Notes: generated from the letters alone by a model not told the origin. A stretch of DNA of 64,000 bases from JALOOB01 sp040766655 (GCA_040766655.1 JAXGQB010000008.1:62001-126000), one strand, 5' to 3'; shown: positions 32,690 to 41,667, counted from the stretch's first letter. Numbers and translations are program-made.

Positions 32690-33958
32690 TCATTGCTCCA
32701 TCAGCGTGACGGTGGCGAACATGCCGGGCTTGAGGTCGGCCGAATCGTCGCCCGTCGGCCGCACCGTGACCTGAACCGTGCGGGTGGCGTAGTCGAACGT
32801 CGGCGCAATCTCGGTGATCTCGCCTTCGAAGATGCGATCGCCGTAGGCATCCACTCGGAGGACGACGGGCTGGCCCACGCTGACTCGCTGGTAGCTGGAC
32901 TCCTCCACCTGGATCACGATCTTCACCTCGTCGGCAAAGATGACCGCCAGAACCACGCCCGGCCCGGCCATCCCCCCCTCCACCGCGTCCAGCTTGTAGA
33001 TGAAGCCGCCGGCGGGCGCCTCGACCTTGGTCTTGTCCAGCTGCAACTGCGCCAGGTAGACGGCTGCCTCGGCCTGCTTGACGCCGGCCTCCGCGGCCTT
33101 GATTTGGGCCGGCTCGGCGCCGCGTTGGAGCCGCGCGAGCTGTGCCTGCGCGCCGGCGAGTGCGGCGTAGGCCGCGGCGATCTGGTCCGCGGTCGCGCCC
33201 TTCAGCACCTTGTCGTACTGCGCCTGGGCCGCCTCTTTGGCCAGGGTGGCCTGCTGCAGCTTGAGGCTCTCTTCCATCATGCCGGAGTATGGGTTGCCGG
33301 CAATGCGATCGTACTGGCCCTGATAGACCGACACGGCAGCCTCCGCCTGCCTTAGCTGGGCCAGTGCCATGCGCTTCTCCTCCTCGGTCGCGCCCTCGCG
33401 CGCGCGCTTGTAGGCCGCGCTGGCGGCACTGACCGCAGCCTGCGCTGCGTCCAGGTCGCTCTTCTGGGGCTCCGATGTGGCCAGCTCCAGTTGCGACTGC
33501 ACCAGTTCCAACGCGGCCTCTGCCTGGGCGAGCTGTGCCTCGGCAACCGTGCTGTCGATGCGCACCAGCAGATCACCCTGCTGGACGGCATCGCCGACTG
33601 AGACATTCACTTCTTCGATCTTGCCTGCCACCTGGGCAACGACCGGCACGATGGCATCGGCCATGATCTCGCCATTGTAGGTCAGGCTGGAAGTGTCCAA
33701 CCGGCGCGTGTCGCCGCCGGCCGCGGTGCTGCTGGTCAGTGTGTCCGACGGCGTGCTGACGATGACGGGTGACGGCGTGGGCAGCGGGGTCGCAAGAACA
33801 GCTGCGACCGGTGCGGCCGGGGCAGTGGGCCCGAGACCCCCTTCGGAGAAGCGGTCGATCGCCGCGCAACCCCCGAGCATGGCGGCGATGGCACCCGCCA
33901 ACAACAATACGGCGCCATGGCGCAGTTTGGGGCTGAGCGAAGTAGCTCGGCTCTTCAT
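32690..33958 (-). CDS. RND efflux adaptor (membrane fusion protein), lipoprotein
   Basis: This 422-residue periplasmic-type adaptor has a lipobox ending in Cys (AIAAMLGGC), then a lipoyl half (KIEEVNVSVGDAVQQGDLLVRID), a long alpha-helical coiled-coil hairpin rich in Ala/Gln/Glu (residues ~155-305), and a beta-barrel domain (YQRVSVGQPVVLRVDAYGDRIFEG). The helical part is longer than average. It connects to the RND pump encoded just downstream. It is the second gene of the operon, 16 bases after the propeller protein gene. Confidence 0.9.
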   Translation of the reverse strand: MKSRATSLSPKLRHGAVLLLAGAIAAMLGGCAAIDRFSEGGLGPTAPAAPVAAVLATPLPTPSPVIVSTPSDTLTSSTAAGGDTRRLDTSSLTYNGEIMADAIVPVVAQVAGKIEEVNVSVGDAVQQGDLLVRIDSTVAEAQLAQAEAALELVQSQLELATSEPQKSDLDAAQAAVSAASAAYKRAREGATEEEKRMALAQLRQAEAAVSVYQGQYDRIAGNPYSGMMEESLKLQQATLAKEAAQAQYDKVLKGATADQIAAAYAALAGAQAQLARLQRGAEPAQIKAAEAGVKQAEAAVYLAQLQLDKTKVEAPAGGFIYKLDAVEGGMAGPGVVLAVIFADEVKIVIQVEESSYQRVSVGQPVVLRVDAYGDRIFEGEITEIAPTFDYATRTVQVTVRPTGDDSADLKPGMFATVTLMEQ

Positions 33959-33974
33959 TCTGAATGCATCCTCT

Positions 33975-35411
33975 CTACTGGCCTGCCGGCCGTCCGGTGG
34001 AGCGGCCCCAGCTGACGATCTGTTCGGCCTGGTAGTTGTATTCGATCGATATATCGACCGGCAGCCGGCGCTGGTTGCTGCCGTCCGCGTTCATCACCCA
34101 CAGGCGCCATTCGCCCGTCCGGTTGCTCAGGAACGCGATGTGCCTGCCGTCGGGGCTCCAAACCGGCGCCACGTTGTGCGGCAGGGTCTCGGCGAGCGCG
34201 TCCGGATGGGTGAGCGCGACCAGGCCGGAGCCGTCGATGTTGGCGGTGAAGATCTCCCAGTGGTCCTTCTCCAGGGATTGGAAGGCCACACGGTCCCCGC
34301 CAGGTTGGCCCGCGGGGTCATGGTACTTGAAGCTGGTCACGACGCCGCGGTTGGGGTTCTGATCAAGGACGTCATCCGTCATCTGGATACCTGCCCCGGC
34401 GATGATGCTTGAGCTGGCGTAGAAGACGCCGCGGTCGGTCCAGTGAGGCGAGCGCGCGTCCGGCATCACGGCCAGATCCCGATAGCTGCCTCCCTCGTGG
34501 TCGACCCGCGCCAGGCCCCAGCGGTCCGTCGTGAGAAGTGGCAATCCGTAGGGCGCGGGCAGGTTGTAGGGATACGAGTCCGGGAAGCAGAACATCATGC
34601 CGTAGTAGGAGACGTAGCGGCACTTGTTCTCGCCCGCCACGTGGCTGAAGGCGATCCTGGCGCCGTCGGGACTCCAGGTCGGCGAGCGCAGGGGCTCCCC
34701 GCGGGTCAGGATGCACCGTTCGTTCGTCCCATCGACCTCAAGCAGGTATAGCCCCTGCTCGCCCGTGTCGCGCCAGAACACGATTGTCCGGCCATCCGGG
34801 CTGATGGCCGGATCGGCCCCGGTCGTCACTTTGCGCAGCGCGCTGCGATCCAGGTCGAACAGGTAGATCTGGCCGCCGCTGCTCTGCTGGAAGACCAGAT
34901 TGCCGGACAGCCCAGTAGCGGGTCCGCTGGACGGTGTGGCCGCGCGGCCCGCGGGTGCAGCAGGCAGTGGCGTGGACTGGGGCGCGGGTTCGGGTGTCGC
35001 CACGGCGGGCGGGGTGAAGCCCTGCCGGATGGGGACGTTGCCCGCGCCGAAGATGGTCAGCTCGCGCCGGTCGGCCCAACCGGCCGCGCCATCCACCGTC
35101 GAGCCATAGAACCAGCCCCCGTCGGGCGTCCGTCCGCTGACCCTGAGCGTTGCCCGGCCCGGCAGGGTCAGGAGTGCCACGCCGGATGCGTCGAACAGAG
35201 TCGCGCCGCCGGTGCGCACCACCGCAAGCGTCGTGCCTGCCTGCGGACGCACCTGTTCCGTACGCAGCAGCACAGGACTTGCGGCGGCGTGTCCGGGAGA
35301 AGCCATCAAGAGGCAGAGAAGCAGGAGGCAGCCGAGCAAGGCCGGCGCGGGGCCGTGACTGCCGCGGAAGGCCGGGCCGGCTGCCCGCCGCTGAGCGCGA
35401 GGATGGGCCAT
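33975..35411 (-). CDS. Secreted SH3-like/TolB-type beta-propeller protein
   Basis: This 478-residue protein has a signal peptide (ALLGCLLLLCLLMASPGHAAA). Residues ~55-125 look like a bacterial SH3-type domain (GWFYGSTVDGAAGWADRREL), then a Pro/Ala linker, then WD40-like/TolB-type repeats at ~170-470, seen as ISPDGRTIVFW, WSPDGARIAFS and WSPDGRHIAFLSNRTG. Such propellers usually bind proteins or peptidoglycan rather than catalyse. It leads the operon with the RND adaptor and pump, so it may be an accessory or sensor of that export system. Start supported by AAAGGA. Confidence 0.82.
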   Translation of the reverse strand: MAHPRAQRRAAGPAFRGSHGPAPALLGCLLLLCLLMASPGHAAASPVLLRTEQVRPQAGTTLAVVRTGGATLFDASGVALLTLPGRATLRVSGRTPDGGWFYGSTVDGAAGWADRRELTIFGAGNVPIRQGFTPPAVATPEPAPQSTPLPAAPAGRAATPSSGPATGLSGNLVFQQSSGGQIYLFDLDRSALRKVTTGADPAISPDGRTIVFWRDTGEQGLYLLEVDGTNERCILTRGEPLRSPTWSPDGARIAFSHVAGENKCRYVSYYGMMFCFPDSYPYNLPAPYGLPLLTTDRWGLARVDHEGGSYRDLAVMPDARSPHWTDRGVFYASSSIIAGAGIQMTDDVLDQNPNRGVVTSFKYHDPAGQPGGDRVAFQSLEKDHWEIFTANIDGSGLVALTHPDALAETLPHNVAPVWSPDGRHIAFLSNRTGEWRLWVMNADGSNQRRLPVDISIEYNYQAEQIVSWGRSTGRPAGQ

Positions 35412-35441
35412 CTTCGTCCTTTCAAGTCAGATTCACCCCCG

Positions 35442-35447
35442 ATTATA
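35442..35447 (-). promoter_or_regulatory. -10 element of the propeller/RND operon
   Basis: TATAAT read on the minus strand (35447-35442) lies ~30 bases before the propeller gene ATG at 35411. No good -35 hexamer is seen at the expected distance. Confidence 0.45.
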
Positions 35448-35576
35448 GTGATTGCCGGCCTCTGTTGCATGTGTCTCAAGGCATATCTTGGCCGTGCCGG
35501 ATCGCGAGTCGGACAGGCCGAGCGACACATGACTTTGTGCATGCGCTGCGGCCGGCAGGCTCTATCTTCCGGCATA

Positions 35577-35606
35577 TTGCTCCGGCATTTCCGGGCGTGC
35601 TATACT
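35577..35606 (+). promoter_or_regulatory. Promoter of the NarL-type two-component pair, apparently leaderless
   Basis: TTGCTC (35577-35582), an 18-base spacer and TATACT (35601-35606) place the transcription start near 35613-35616, at or beside the GTG start codon of the kinase. No ribosome binding site lies before that GTG. Confidence 0.45.
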
Positions 35607-35615
35607 CCGGGCATC

Positions 35616-36905
35616 GTGAACGTGTACGGCAGGCGATCCCTGCTCGATCGCGCCCGGCGCTGGCTCAATCCCTATCCCGACACCCCAGGGGCGTTGCGGC
35701 TCAGCTTCGTCGCGGCATACATCGGAGTCGTCGGCAGCCTGGTCACTTATCTCAACTTCGCGACCCCGTGCAGCACGACATTGCCCCCCGCGCGCCAGTG
35801 GTTCATGATCGGCCTCCTGGCCACGATGTTGTTCATCGAACGGTTCGAGTTGGCGCAGGACCCGTTGCCTGGGTCGCGGCGGCGCGCCGTGGCTCTGCTC
35901 ATCCTGCGAGTAGTGTTGGTGCAGGGCGTCGTGATGCTGGATTGCACCGGAATGGCGGTCCTGCTTTGGGCAGTTGTGCCGTTCGCCGTCTACTTCACCC
36001 TGGGCGCGGGCGTCAGTCACGTCATCGGATTGGGCTATTGGTGCCTGGTGGCGCTTCGGGCGTGGCGGGTCGTCGAAGCCGGGTTGAGCCTCGACTCGAT
36101 CACCATGGTCGTGATCTTCACCCTGTTGCTGATCTTCGTGCACCTCATCGCAGGCCATATCGATCGCGATCAGCGGAGCCGGCAGGAGATGCGCCGCCTG
36201 CTTGGGCAGCTGGAAGCATCGCACAGGCAGTTGCAGACGTACGCGGACCGGGTGGCCGAACTGGCGGCCGCGGCTGAGCGTAACCGCCTGGCGCGCGACA
36301 TGCACGATAACCTGGGACACTACCTGACAGCGATCAGCATCCAATTGGAGAAGGCCCAGGCCTACCGAGATCGCAATTCCGATGAGGCGGATCGGGCCAT
36401 CAGTGACGCCAAGGAGAGCGCCCGCGCGGCCCTGCGCGCGGTGCGCCAGTCCGTCAGCGCGTTGCGCGAATCGGAGGATCGTTTCTCCCTCCGGCAGTCG
36501 CTCGAAGGGCTGGTGAACCGGATGGACGGCGGGCCGATCGAGATTGCCTGGCGGTTTGATGGGGATGAGACGGGCTATCCCGGTGCGGTGCTCGTTGCAC
36601 TGTATCGCGCGGCTCAGGAGGGTCTGACGAACGTCCAGAAGCACGCACAGGCCCGGCACGTGCAGCTCCAGATCGACCTGGGTGAAGGCGCGGCGCGGCT
36701 GCGCCTGCGCGACGATGGCGTCGGCTTCGACGCTGACTCGCTCGCAGAGCACGCCGGCTCGCCGGGGCAGGGCTACGGACTCCAGGGCATCCAGGAGCGC
36801 ATCGACCTGGTCAAGGGGGAAATGCGCATCTCGAGCGATGTCCACAGTGGCACGGAGCTAAGCATCGTGATCCCCAAACGCCTGGAAGAGGTGGCGGCAA
36901 CATGA
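35616..36905 (+). CDS. NarL-type (HisKA_3) membrane sensor histidine kinase
   Basis: This 429-residue kinase has about five to six hydrophobic segments in its first ~190 residues, then a coiled coil (LEASHRQLQTYADRVAELAA). The dimerisation/phosphoacceptor site is ERNRLARDMHDNLGHYLTA, and the ATPase boxes are AAQEGLTNVQKHAQA, LRDDGVGFD and GYGLQGIQERI. The membrane part has no recognisable external sensing domain. It is transcribed with the LuxR-type regulator downstream, its probable partner. The GTG start follows directly after the promoter; a longer frame from 35289 would run across the divergent gene's promoter and is rejected. Confidence 0.87.
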   Translation: MNVYGRRSLLDRARRWLNPYPDTPGALRLSFVAAYIGVVGSLVTYLNFATPCSTTLPPARQWFMIGLLATMLFIERFELAQDPLPGSRRRAVALLILRVVLVQGVVMLDCTGMAVLLWAVVPFAVYFTLGAGVSHVIGLGYWCLVALRAWRVVEAGLSLDSITMVVIFTLLLIFVHLIAGHIDRDQRSRQEMRRLLGQLEASHRQLQTYADRVAELAAAAERNRLARDMHDNLGHYLTAISIQLEKAQAYRDRNSDEADRAISDAKESARAALRAVRQSVSALRESEDRFSLRQSLEGLVNRMDGGPIEIAWRFDGDETGYPGAVLVALYRAAQEGLTNVQKHAQARHVQLQIDLGEGAARLRLRDDGVGFDADSLAEHAGSPGQGYGLQGIQERIDLVKGEMRISSDVHSGTELSIVIPKRLEEVAAT

Positions 36906-37594
36906 CAGAAGGACGGTACGCGGACAACCCGCCGGCGAGCGACAAGGTGACGGTGCTCGTCGTGGACGACCAGCGCTTGGTGCGCGAGGGCATCGCCTCG
37001 CTCCTGGCAATCCAGCCGGGCATCAGCGTGGTGGGCGAGGCCGTGAACGGCCAGGAAGCGATTGCGAAGGCGCTGGACTTGCACCCCAACGTGGTCCTGA
37101 TGGACGTACGCATGCCCGTGATGGATGGCACTACGGCGACGGGGCAGATCCGTCGCCAGCTGCCTGACTGCCAGGTGATCATGCTCACCACGTTCGACGA
37201 TGAGGAATTCGTCGTGAGTTCGCTGCGTGCGGGGGCCGTGGGCTACCTGCTGAAGGACATCCCGGCGTCGGAGCTTGCCCGGGCCGTGCAGTTGGCCCAC
37301 CGCGGCGTCTATCAGCTCGACTCGTCAGTGGCCGGCAAGCTGGTGGGCATGCTCGATTTCCGGCCCGATCGAGTCTCCGCCGCGTCGACGCTGCCCGTCG
37401 ATGCCGATCTGACCGAGCGCGAGCTCGAGGTTCTACGGCTGATCGGCACCGGGGCCACCAATCGGGAGATTGCGGATCAGCTGGTGGTGAGCGAGGGGAC
37501 GGTCAAGAACCACGTCTCCAACATCCTTGGCCGCCTGGGACTGCGCGACCGGACCCAGGCCGCGCTCTACGCACACGACCGCGGCCTGACCTGA
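36902..37594 (+). CDS. NarL/LuxR-family response regulator
   Basis: This 230-residue regulator has a receiver domain (VLVVDDQRLVREGIASLL; phosphoacceptor Asp in VVLMDVRMPVMDG; Lys in YLLKDIPA) and a C-terminal LuxR helix-turn-helix (LTERELEVLRLIGTGATNREIADQLVVSEGTVKNHVSNIL). Its ATG overlaps the kinase stop, so the pair is co-translated. Targets are unknown; the divergent RND operon across the intergenic region is a likely one. Confidence 0.94.
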   Translation: MTEGRYADNPPASDKVTVLVVDDQRLVREGIASLLAIQPGISVVGEAVNGQEAIAKALDLHPNVVLMDVRMPVMDGTTATGQIRRQLPDCQVIMLTTFDDEEFVVSSLRAGAVGYLLKDIPASELARAVQLAHRGVYQLDSSVAGKLVGMLDFRPDRVSAASTLPVDADLTERELEVLRLIGTGATNREIADQLVVSEGTVKNHVSNILGRLGLRDRTQAALYAHDRGLT

Positions 37595-37618
37595 CGATGC
37601 GCGGTTAACGGGATTGCG

Positions 37619-37653
37619 TCCAGGCGCCCGGTACTTCCAAGTGCCGGACACCT
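37619..37653. repeat. Diverged AGGTGCCCGGCACCT-type palindrome
   Basis: AGGCGCCCGGTACTT and AAGTGCCGGACACCT form an imperfect inverted repeat related to those at 11088-11122 and 29458-29534. It separates the response regulator from the convergent HAD gene and may work as a two-way terminator. Confidence 0.65.
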
Positions 37654-37668
37654 AAACACCCCGACCCG

Positions 37669-38385
37669 CTATAATTCCGCGGTCAGTTCCCGGATCAGGC
37701 GGGGCAGGTCGCCGATGTGTTCGATCTCGCGGTAGCGCGGGCCGAGGTCGTCCGACAGGTGCGCGTGCTCGTGCGCCCACAGGATCCGGTAGGGAACCCA
37801 CACGCCCCAACCTCCCAGCTCGAGCATCGGCAGGATGTCCGAACGCGGGGAGTTACCCACCATCAGCACCCGCTGCGGGTCGAAGCCGTGTTTGCCCAGA
37901 AGGCCGCGGTAGACATCGGGCGACTTGTCCACCACGATCTCGACATACTTGAAGAACGGCGCCAGGCCCGACCGCGCCAGCTTAGACGCCTGGTGGCCGA
38001 GGTCGCCCTTGGTGATGACCATCAGGGGGTAGGTGCGCGCCAGCTCCGCAAGCACCGCGGCCGCGCCGTCCAGCAGGTGCACCTCCGCGGACAGCATCTC
38101 CTTGCCGCGGGCCACCAGCCGTGCGATCTCCCCGGCCGTCGCCCGCCCCTCGCTCAGCCCGATCAACGTCTCGGTCATGGACAGGACGAACGCCTTGACG
38201 CCGTAGCCGTACAGCGGGAGGTTGCTCACCTCCGTCTGGTGCAGCCCCGCGCGGGCGCGTTCGTCGTCCGCGTAAGCTGAGCAGATCTCGACGAAGTCGT
38301 TTTCCGCGGCCTCGTAGAGGTTCTCGCTGTGCCAGAGGGTGTCGTCCGCGTCGAACGCAATCAGGTCGAATTGAGCCGTCGTCAT
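37669..38385 (-). CDS. HAD-superfamily hydrolase
   Basis: This 238-residue protein has the four HAD motifs: FDADDTLWHS (nucleophile and acid/base Asp), VITKGD (motif II Thr), a lysine in VVDKSPDVY, and MVGNSPRSDILP (motif IV). A helical cap lies between ~20 and 110. The motif I variant DADDTLWH is typical of FMN/haloacid-like phosphatases of the YjjG group. It should hydrolyse a phosphate monoester, possibly of a nucleotide or sugar. It is transcribed just after the SH3 lipoprotein gene with three bases between. Confidence 0.87.
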   Translation of the reverse strand: MTTAQFDLIAFDADDTLWHSENLYEAAENDFVEICSAYADDERARAGLHQTEVSNLPLYGYGVKAFVLSMTETLIGLSEGRATAGEIARLVARGKEMLSAEVHLLDGAAAVLAELARTYPLMVITKGDLGHQASKLARSGLAPFFKYVEIVVDKSPDVYRGLLGKHGFDPQRVLMVGNSPRSDILPMLELGGWGVWVPYRILWAHEHAHLSDDLGPRYREIEHIGDLPRLIRELTAEL

Positions 38386-38388
38386 GGG

Positions 38389-40017
38389 TCAGTCGGCGTC
38401 CTCCGCGGGGACGACCGCCTCGGTCAGCTTGGCGTCGGCTGTCACCCAGCAGCTGCCGGCCGTGTTGTCGGGGCACGCAACGCGCCACCACGTGTTGTCC
38501 GGGTTGATGCCGGTGACGAGCACCTGCTGGCCCGGCGCGACCCGTTCGATGACGTCGAAGTTCTCGCCCGGACCCTTGCGGAGGTTGACCTCGGCAATGG
38601 TTAAGATGTAGCGCACGGGGGTCGGGTTGGCCCAACCCTGGAGCAACGTGTTGCCGAACTGCAGGATCGCGGTCCGGCCGGCCTCGTCGATCGCGGCGGT
38701 TCCCCGGCCCGCGAGAAACGCGGAGATCGTCATCGCGTCGGCCGTGGCAGGGTCAGCCTGCTCCACGCCGGCCTGCGCGTATTGATCCAGCCAGCCATAG
38801 AACGGGGCCAGCTCGTCGTGCGTGAGGCGGCGCCACTGCGGCGCCGCACTCGCATCTGCGCAGGAGTAGAGCACCGCATGGCCGCCCGCGTCCACCGCGA
38901 TGTCATCGCAGAAGCCGGCGATGCCGCCCTCGCGGCGCCAGCCCAACCCGAATTGTGCGGCGCCGGGGCCGGCCTTGATCTCCTCGACGACGAGATTGGC
39001 CCACTCGGCGATCATGCGCTGCTCGGTGGACGTGGCCTCGATCGGACCTTCGCCCCTGAAGGCAACCATGCCGGCTGGCGTGCTGGCGCTGAACGACGCA
39101 TAGAGCTTCTGCAGGTCAGCCAGTTGGTCGACGCGGACCGTGTCGGTGATGAACTCGCCGGCCGCCAGCTCTTCGCCGCACGCGCCGAACTTGACGCCGT
39201 CCAGTGTCAACTGCGCATCGCGGCAGCCGTTCGCGTCGCGGCGCAGAGCGATGATGGCATCGACGGCCTCCGGCATATCATCGGCCGCGCCCGCCGCGGC
39301 ATCCGGCTCCGGCTCGGGGCGCACCCTCGCACCTGTCTCGTCCGTGCGGTAGGTCACCTGCTGGTCCTCCGCCTGCAGCACCACCCGGTGGCCCGGCGTA
39401 ATCACCTGCGCGCACACCTCGAGGGGCTCTGGCAAGCCTAGGCAGGCATCGGGCCATTCTTCCTGCTCGGCCGAGACGATTGCGACTGAGATGATCGATT
39501 TGGATAGCGCACTCGCGGCCGCAGCACGCGCTTGCTCTGCCGCCGGGGGGAAGGTGATCGCAGGTGCGGCTCCGGACCCTGGTACGGGTTGGGCCTGCGG
39601 CACGATCGCTACCTGGCCGCCCGTCCTGTCCGTGCGCACCTCGTACGTGGTTCCGTTCGCCCCCAGGATGACCTGGTAGCCCGGGACGATCGCCTGCGTG
39701 CACATGACGCCCGGCTGCTCGACGCCGAGGCAGCCGTTCGGCCATTCGGCCTCCGTGCTGGCGACGACCTGGATCGCGGTTGTCTCGACGCCGAGCGTTT
39801 TGGCCAGCGCCGCCTGTGCGGCCTCGACGACCGCGGTAGGGGCCTCCAGGTCCGGCGCGCCTGCCGAATCGGGGACCGTGGTAGGAGACTCGCCGGAGTC
39901 AACGATGGGGGGCAAGTTGGCGCATGAGGCGCCGGTCACTGCCACCACCAGCAGCAAGGCGACAAGACCGGGCAGTCTGAGCGGCCGGCCGTGCACTTTT
40001 GGACCTATCCAATACAT
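38389..40017 (-). CDS. Lipoprotein with two WPxxCLG repeats and a C-terminal SH3 domain
   Basis: This ~542-residue protein has a lipobox signal (LVALLLVVAVTGASC). Two copies of a ~75-residue unit follow (residues ~65-130 and ~165-230), with EWPNGCLGVEQPG and EWPDACLGLPEPL and ends GTTYEVRTDRTGG and VTYRTDETGA. The middle (~240-460) has no recognisable fold. The C-terminus is an SH3-type domain (NLRKGPGENFDVIERVAPGQ, NTWWRVACPDN). It probably sits on the outer surface and binds the cell wall. The second of two close ATGs (40017) is chosen because GGAAGGAG directly abuts the first. Confidence 0.75.
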   Translation of the reverse strand: MYWIGPKVHGRPLRLPGLVALLLVVAVTGASCANLPPIVDSGESPTTVPDSAGAPDLEAPTAVVEAAQAALAKTLGVETTAIQVVASTEAEWPNGCLGVEQPGVMCTQAIVPGYQVILGANGTTYEVRTDRTGGQVAIVPQAQPVPGSGAAPAITFPPAAEQARAAAASALSKSIISVAIVSAEQEEWPDACLGLPEPLEVCAQVITPGHRVVLQAEDQQVTYRTDETGARVRPEPEPDAAAGAADDMPEAVDAIIALRRDANGCRDAQLTLDGVKFGACGEELAAGEFITDTVRVDQLADLQKLYASFSASTPAGMVAFRGEGPIEATSTEQRMIAEWANLVVEEIKAGPGAAQFGLGWRREGGIAGFCDDIAVDAGGHAVLYSCADASAAPQWRRLTHDELAPFYGWLDQYAQAGVEQADPATADAMTISAFLAGRGTAAIDEAGRTAILQFGNTLLQGWANPTPVRYILTIAEVNLRKGPGENFDVIERVAPGQQVLVTGINPDNTWWRVACPDNTAGSCWVTADAKLTEAVVPAEDAD

Positions 40018-40068
40018 CTTCATCTCCTTCCACGCTCGCCGCTCGCCGCGGACCGCGGCGCAGCCGCG

Positions 40069-41667
40069 TTATTTGCGAATCTCGACGATAACGCCGGGCT
40101 CAGCCCAGTCATAGAGCAGCTTGGCGTTGTCTGTTGTCACCAGGATGCAGCCGTAGGTGACGCGGCGGCCCACGTCCTTCGTCCAGAGCAATTGGCGCCG
40201 GTCACGGCTGGGAAAACCGTGGAAGCCGTTCATGAACTCCTGGCCCGGAACAGGCCGGTAGATGCCCATGAACCACGGCATGTAAAGATCCCAATTGGCC
40301 GCGTAGGCCATTTCCTCGTGGGTCTGGATCTGGAACACGCCCGGCGATGTGGGGCTCGAATCCATGCCCGTGCTTGACTTCCAGTCCCACTTGACTTCGC
40401 CGTTCTCGAATGCCTGCATGCTCTGCTGCGAGATGCTTATCACGATGCGCTTGTTCTCCACCACCGGCAGCGGGATCAGGACGTCTGGCGAGGGGATCGT
40501 GATGGTGTCGCCCGCGAGCAGCAGCTCGACCTCCGGGTTTACTTGCATCAGGTAGGGATAAGGGAAGCCGTAGTCGTACGCTATGCTGGAGAGCGTCTCG
40601 CCCGGCTGCACGATGTGGCTGCGCTGGCCATGGCTGATCCGCGCGTCGACCGCGTCGTTTCGCGAGCGAAATGCCTCGGCCAACGCGGGGCCAGCCACGT
40701 CCGGATCGACGAACCGCTCATCGCCGAATGACTCGCTCTGACCCGCGAGGTACTCGCGAACCCGAGTCTCGTCCACCGACCAGGTGAGCTTCTTCTGCCC
40801 CGTCTTCTCGTCGATGCCCTCGCTGATGCCGATCCAGCGACCCATCTCGGCAGGTTGTGTGGCCCAGGTGAGCCGCTCGTTGCGGATTGGGTCGAAGAGG
40901 CCCAGGGTGATCGGCTGCGCGAGCAGGGGGCTGACCTCGTTCACGATCGCGGAGACATCCTGGATCGGAGGCGTCTGATCCACGACCGGGAGGGTGAAGC
41001 GCAGCGGCACGTCCGCGCTCCGGCCGAGGGCCACGTCCCAGGGGTGCGATTCCAGCGTGGCGAGCAGCGCGCCGACGTCCAACGCGCGGCCGGGCTGGGC
41101 CGGCGTGGTGCGCACCTCCCCATCCACCACCGTCACGCCGGCATTCTCCATGGGGAGGTCGATCTGGCCCGCCAGGGTGCGCACGGTCGACGTCGCGAGG
41201 CTGCGATCGAAGCGCCAGACGGCCGGGATGGCCGCGGCAGGAGCATCCAGCGCGATGAGGCCGGTAGAGGCCAACACGCGCCGTGCGGTCGGGAGCAGGG
41301 TATCCATGTCGGGCTCGCGGCGACCCTCCTGGAAGGCGGCTTCTGCCACCGCTTGAGCATCCAGGATGACGCCCAGCTGCTCGGGTGACAGTGTCCAGCT
41401 GTTGTCGCGCGCCTCCAGAATCACCTTGCGACTGCGCCATTCGTCATCCAGAACGACGGTGGCTTCGGACCGCGTGCGGCCGCCCAGGTCCTGACCCAGG
41501 GCGCTGACCCCGGCAAGGATCACGTCTCCCCGATAGATGTTGGCCAGCAGCAGCGCCAGGGCCGCGATGCCGAGAAGGAGCATCAGCCAGAGCGCCAGGA
41601 AGATGAAGGGCGCGACGCTGCGCCGCCCGTGCGAAGTCGTAGGGGTGCTGGTTTTGGTTGTGCTCAT
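40069..41667 (-). CDS. L,D-transpeptidase (YkuD) with LysM and PG_binding_4-like domains
   Basis: This 532-residue protein has one N-terminal membrane segment (FIFLALWLMLLLGIAALALL), a YoaR/VanW-like PG_binding_4 region (~50-330), a LysM domain (HIVQPGETLSSIAYDYGFPY...AGDTITIP), and a C-terminal YkuD catalytic domain. The catalytic centre is HGFP...TYGCILV, where the usual S/T-H-G-C motif reads T-Y-G-C and the spacing from the histidine is slightly long. It makes 3-3 cross-links or anchors proteins in peptidoglycan, outside the membrane. It lies 45 bases upstream of the SH3 lipoprotein gene, so the two cell-wall proteins likely share a transcript. Confidence 0.88.
   Translation of the reverse strand: MSTTKTSTPTTSHGRRSVAPFIFLALWLMLLLGIAALALLLANIYRGDVILAGVSALGQDLGGRTRSEATVVLDDEWRSRKVILEARDNSWTLSPEQLGVILDAQAVAEAAFQEGRREPDMDTLLPTARRVLASTGLIALDAPAAAIPAVWRFDRSLATSTVRTLAGQIDLPMENAGVTVVDGEVRTTPAQPGRALDVGALLATLESHPWDVALGRSADVPLRFTLPVVDQTPPIQDVSAIVNEVSPLLAQPITLGLFDPIRNERLTWATQPAEMGRWIGISEGIDEKTGQKKLTWSVDETRVREYLAGQSESFGDERFVDPDVAGPALAEAFRSRNDAVDARISHGQRSHIVQPGETLSSIAYDYGFPYPYLMQVNPEVELLLAGDTITIPSPDVLIPLPVVENKRIVISISQQSMQAFENGEVKWDWKSSTGMDSSPTSPGVFQIQTHEEMAYAANWDLYMPWFMGIYRPVPGQEFMNGFHGFPSRDRRQLLWTKDVGRRVTYGCILVTTDNAKLLYDWAEPGVIVEIRK

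Noticed and set aside
35289..35615. Longer N-terminus of the NarL-type kinase
   Set aside because: The upstream extension overlaps the divergent gene and its promoter, and lacks a membrane or family signature; the GTG at 35616 follows a promoter directly.
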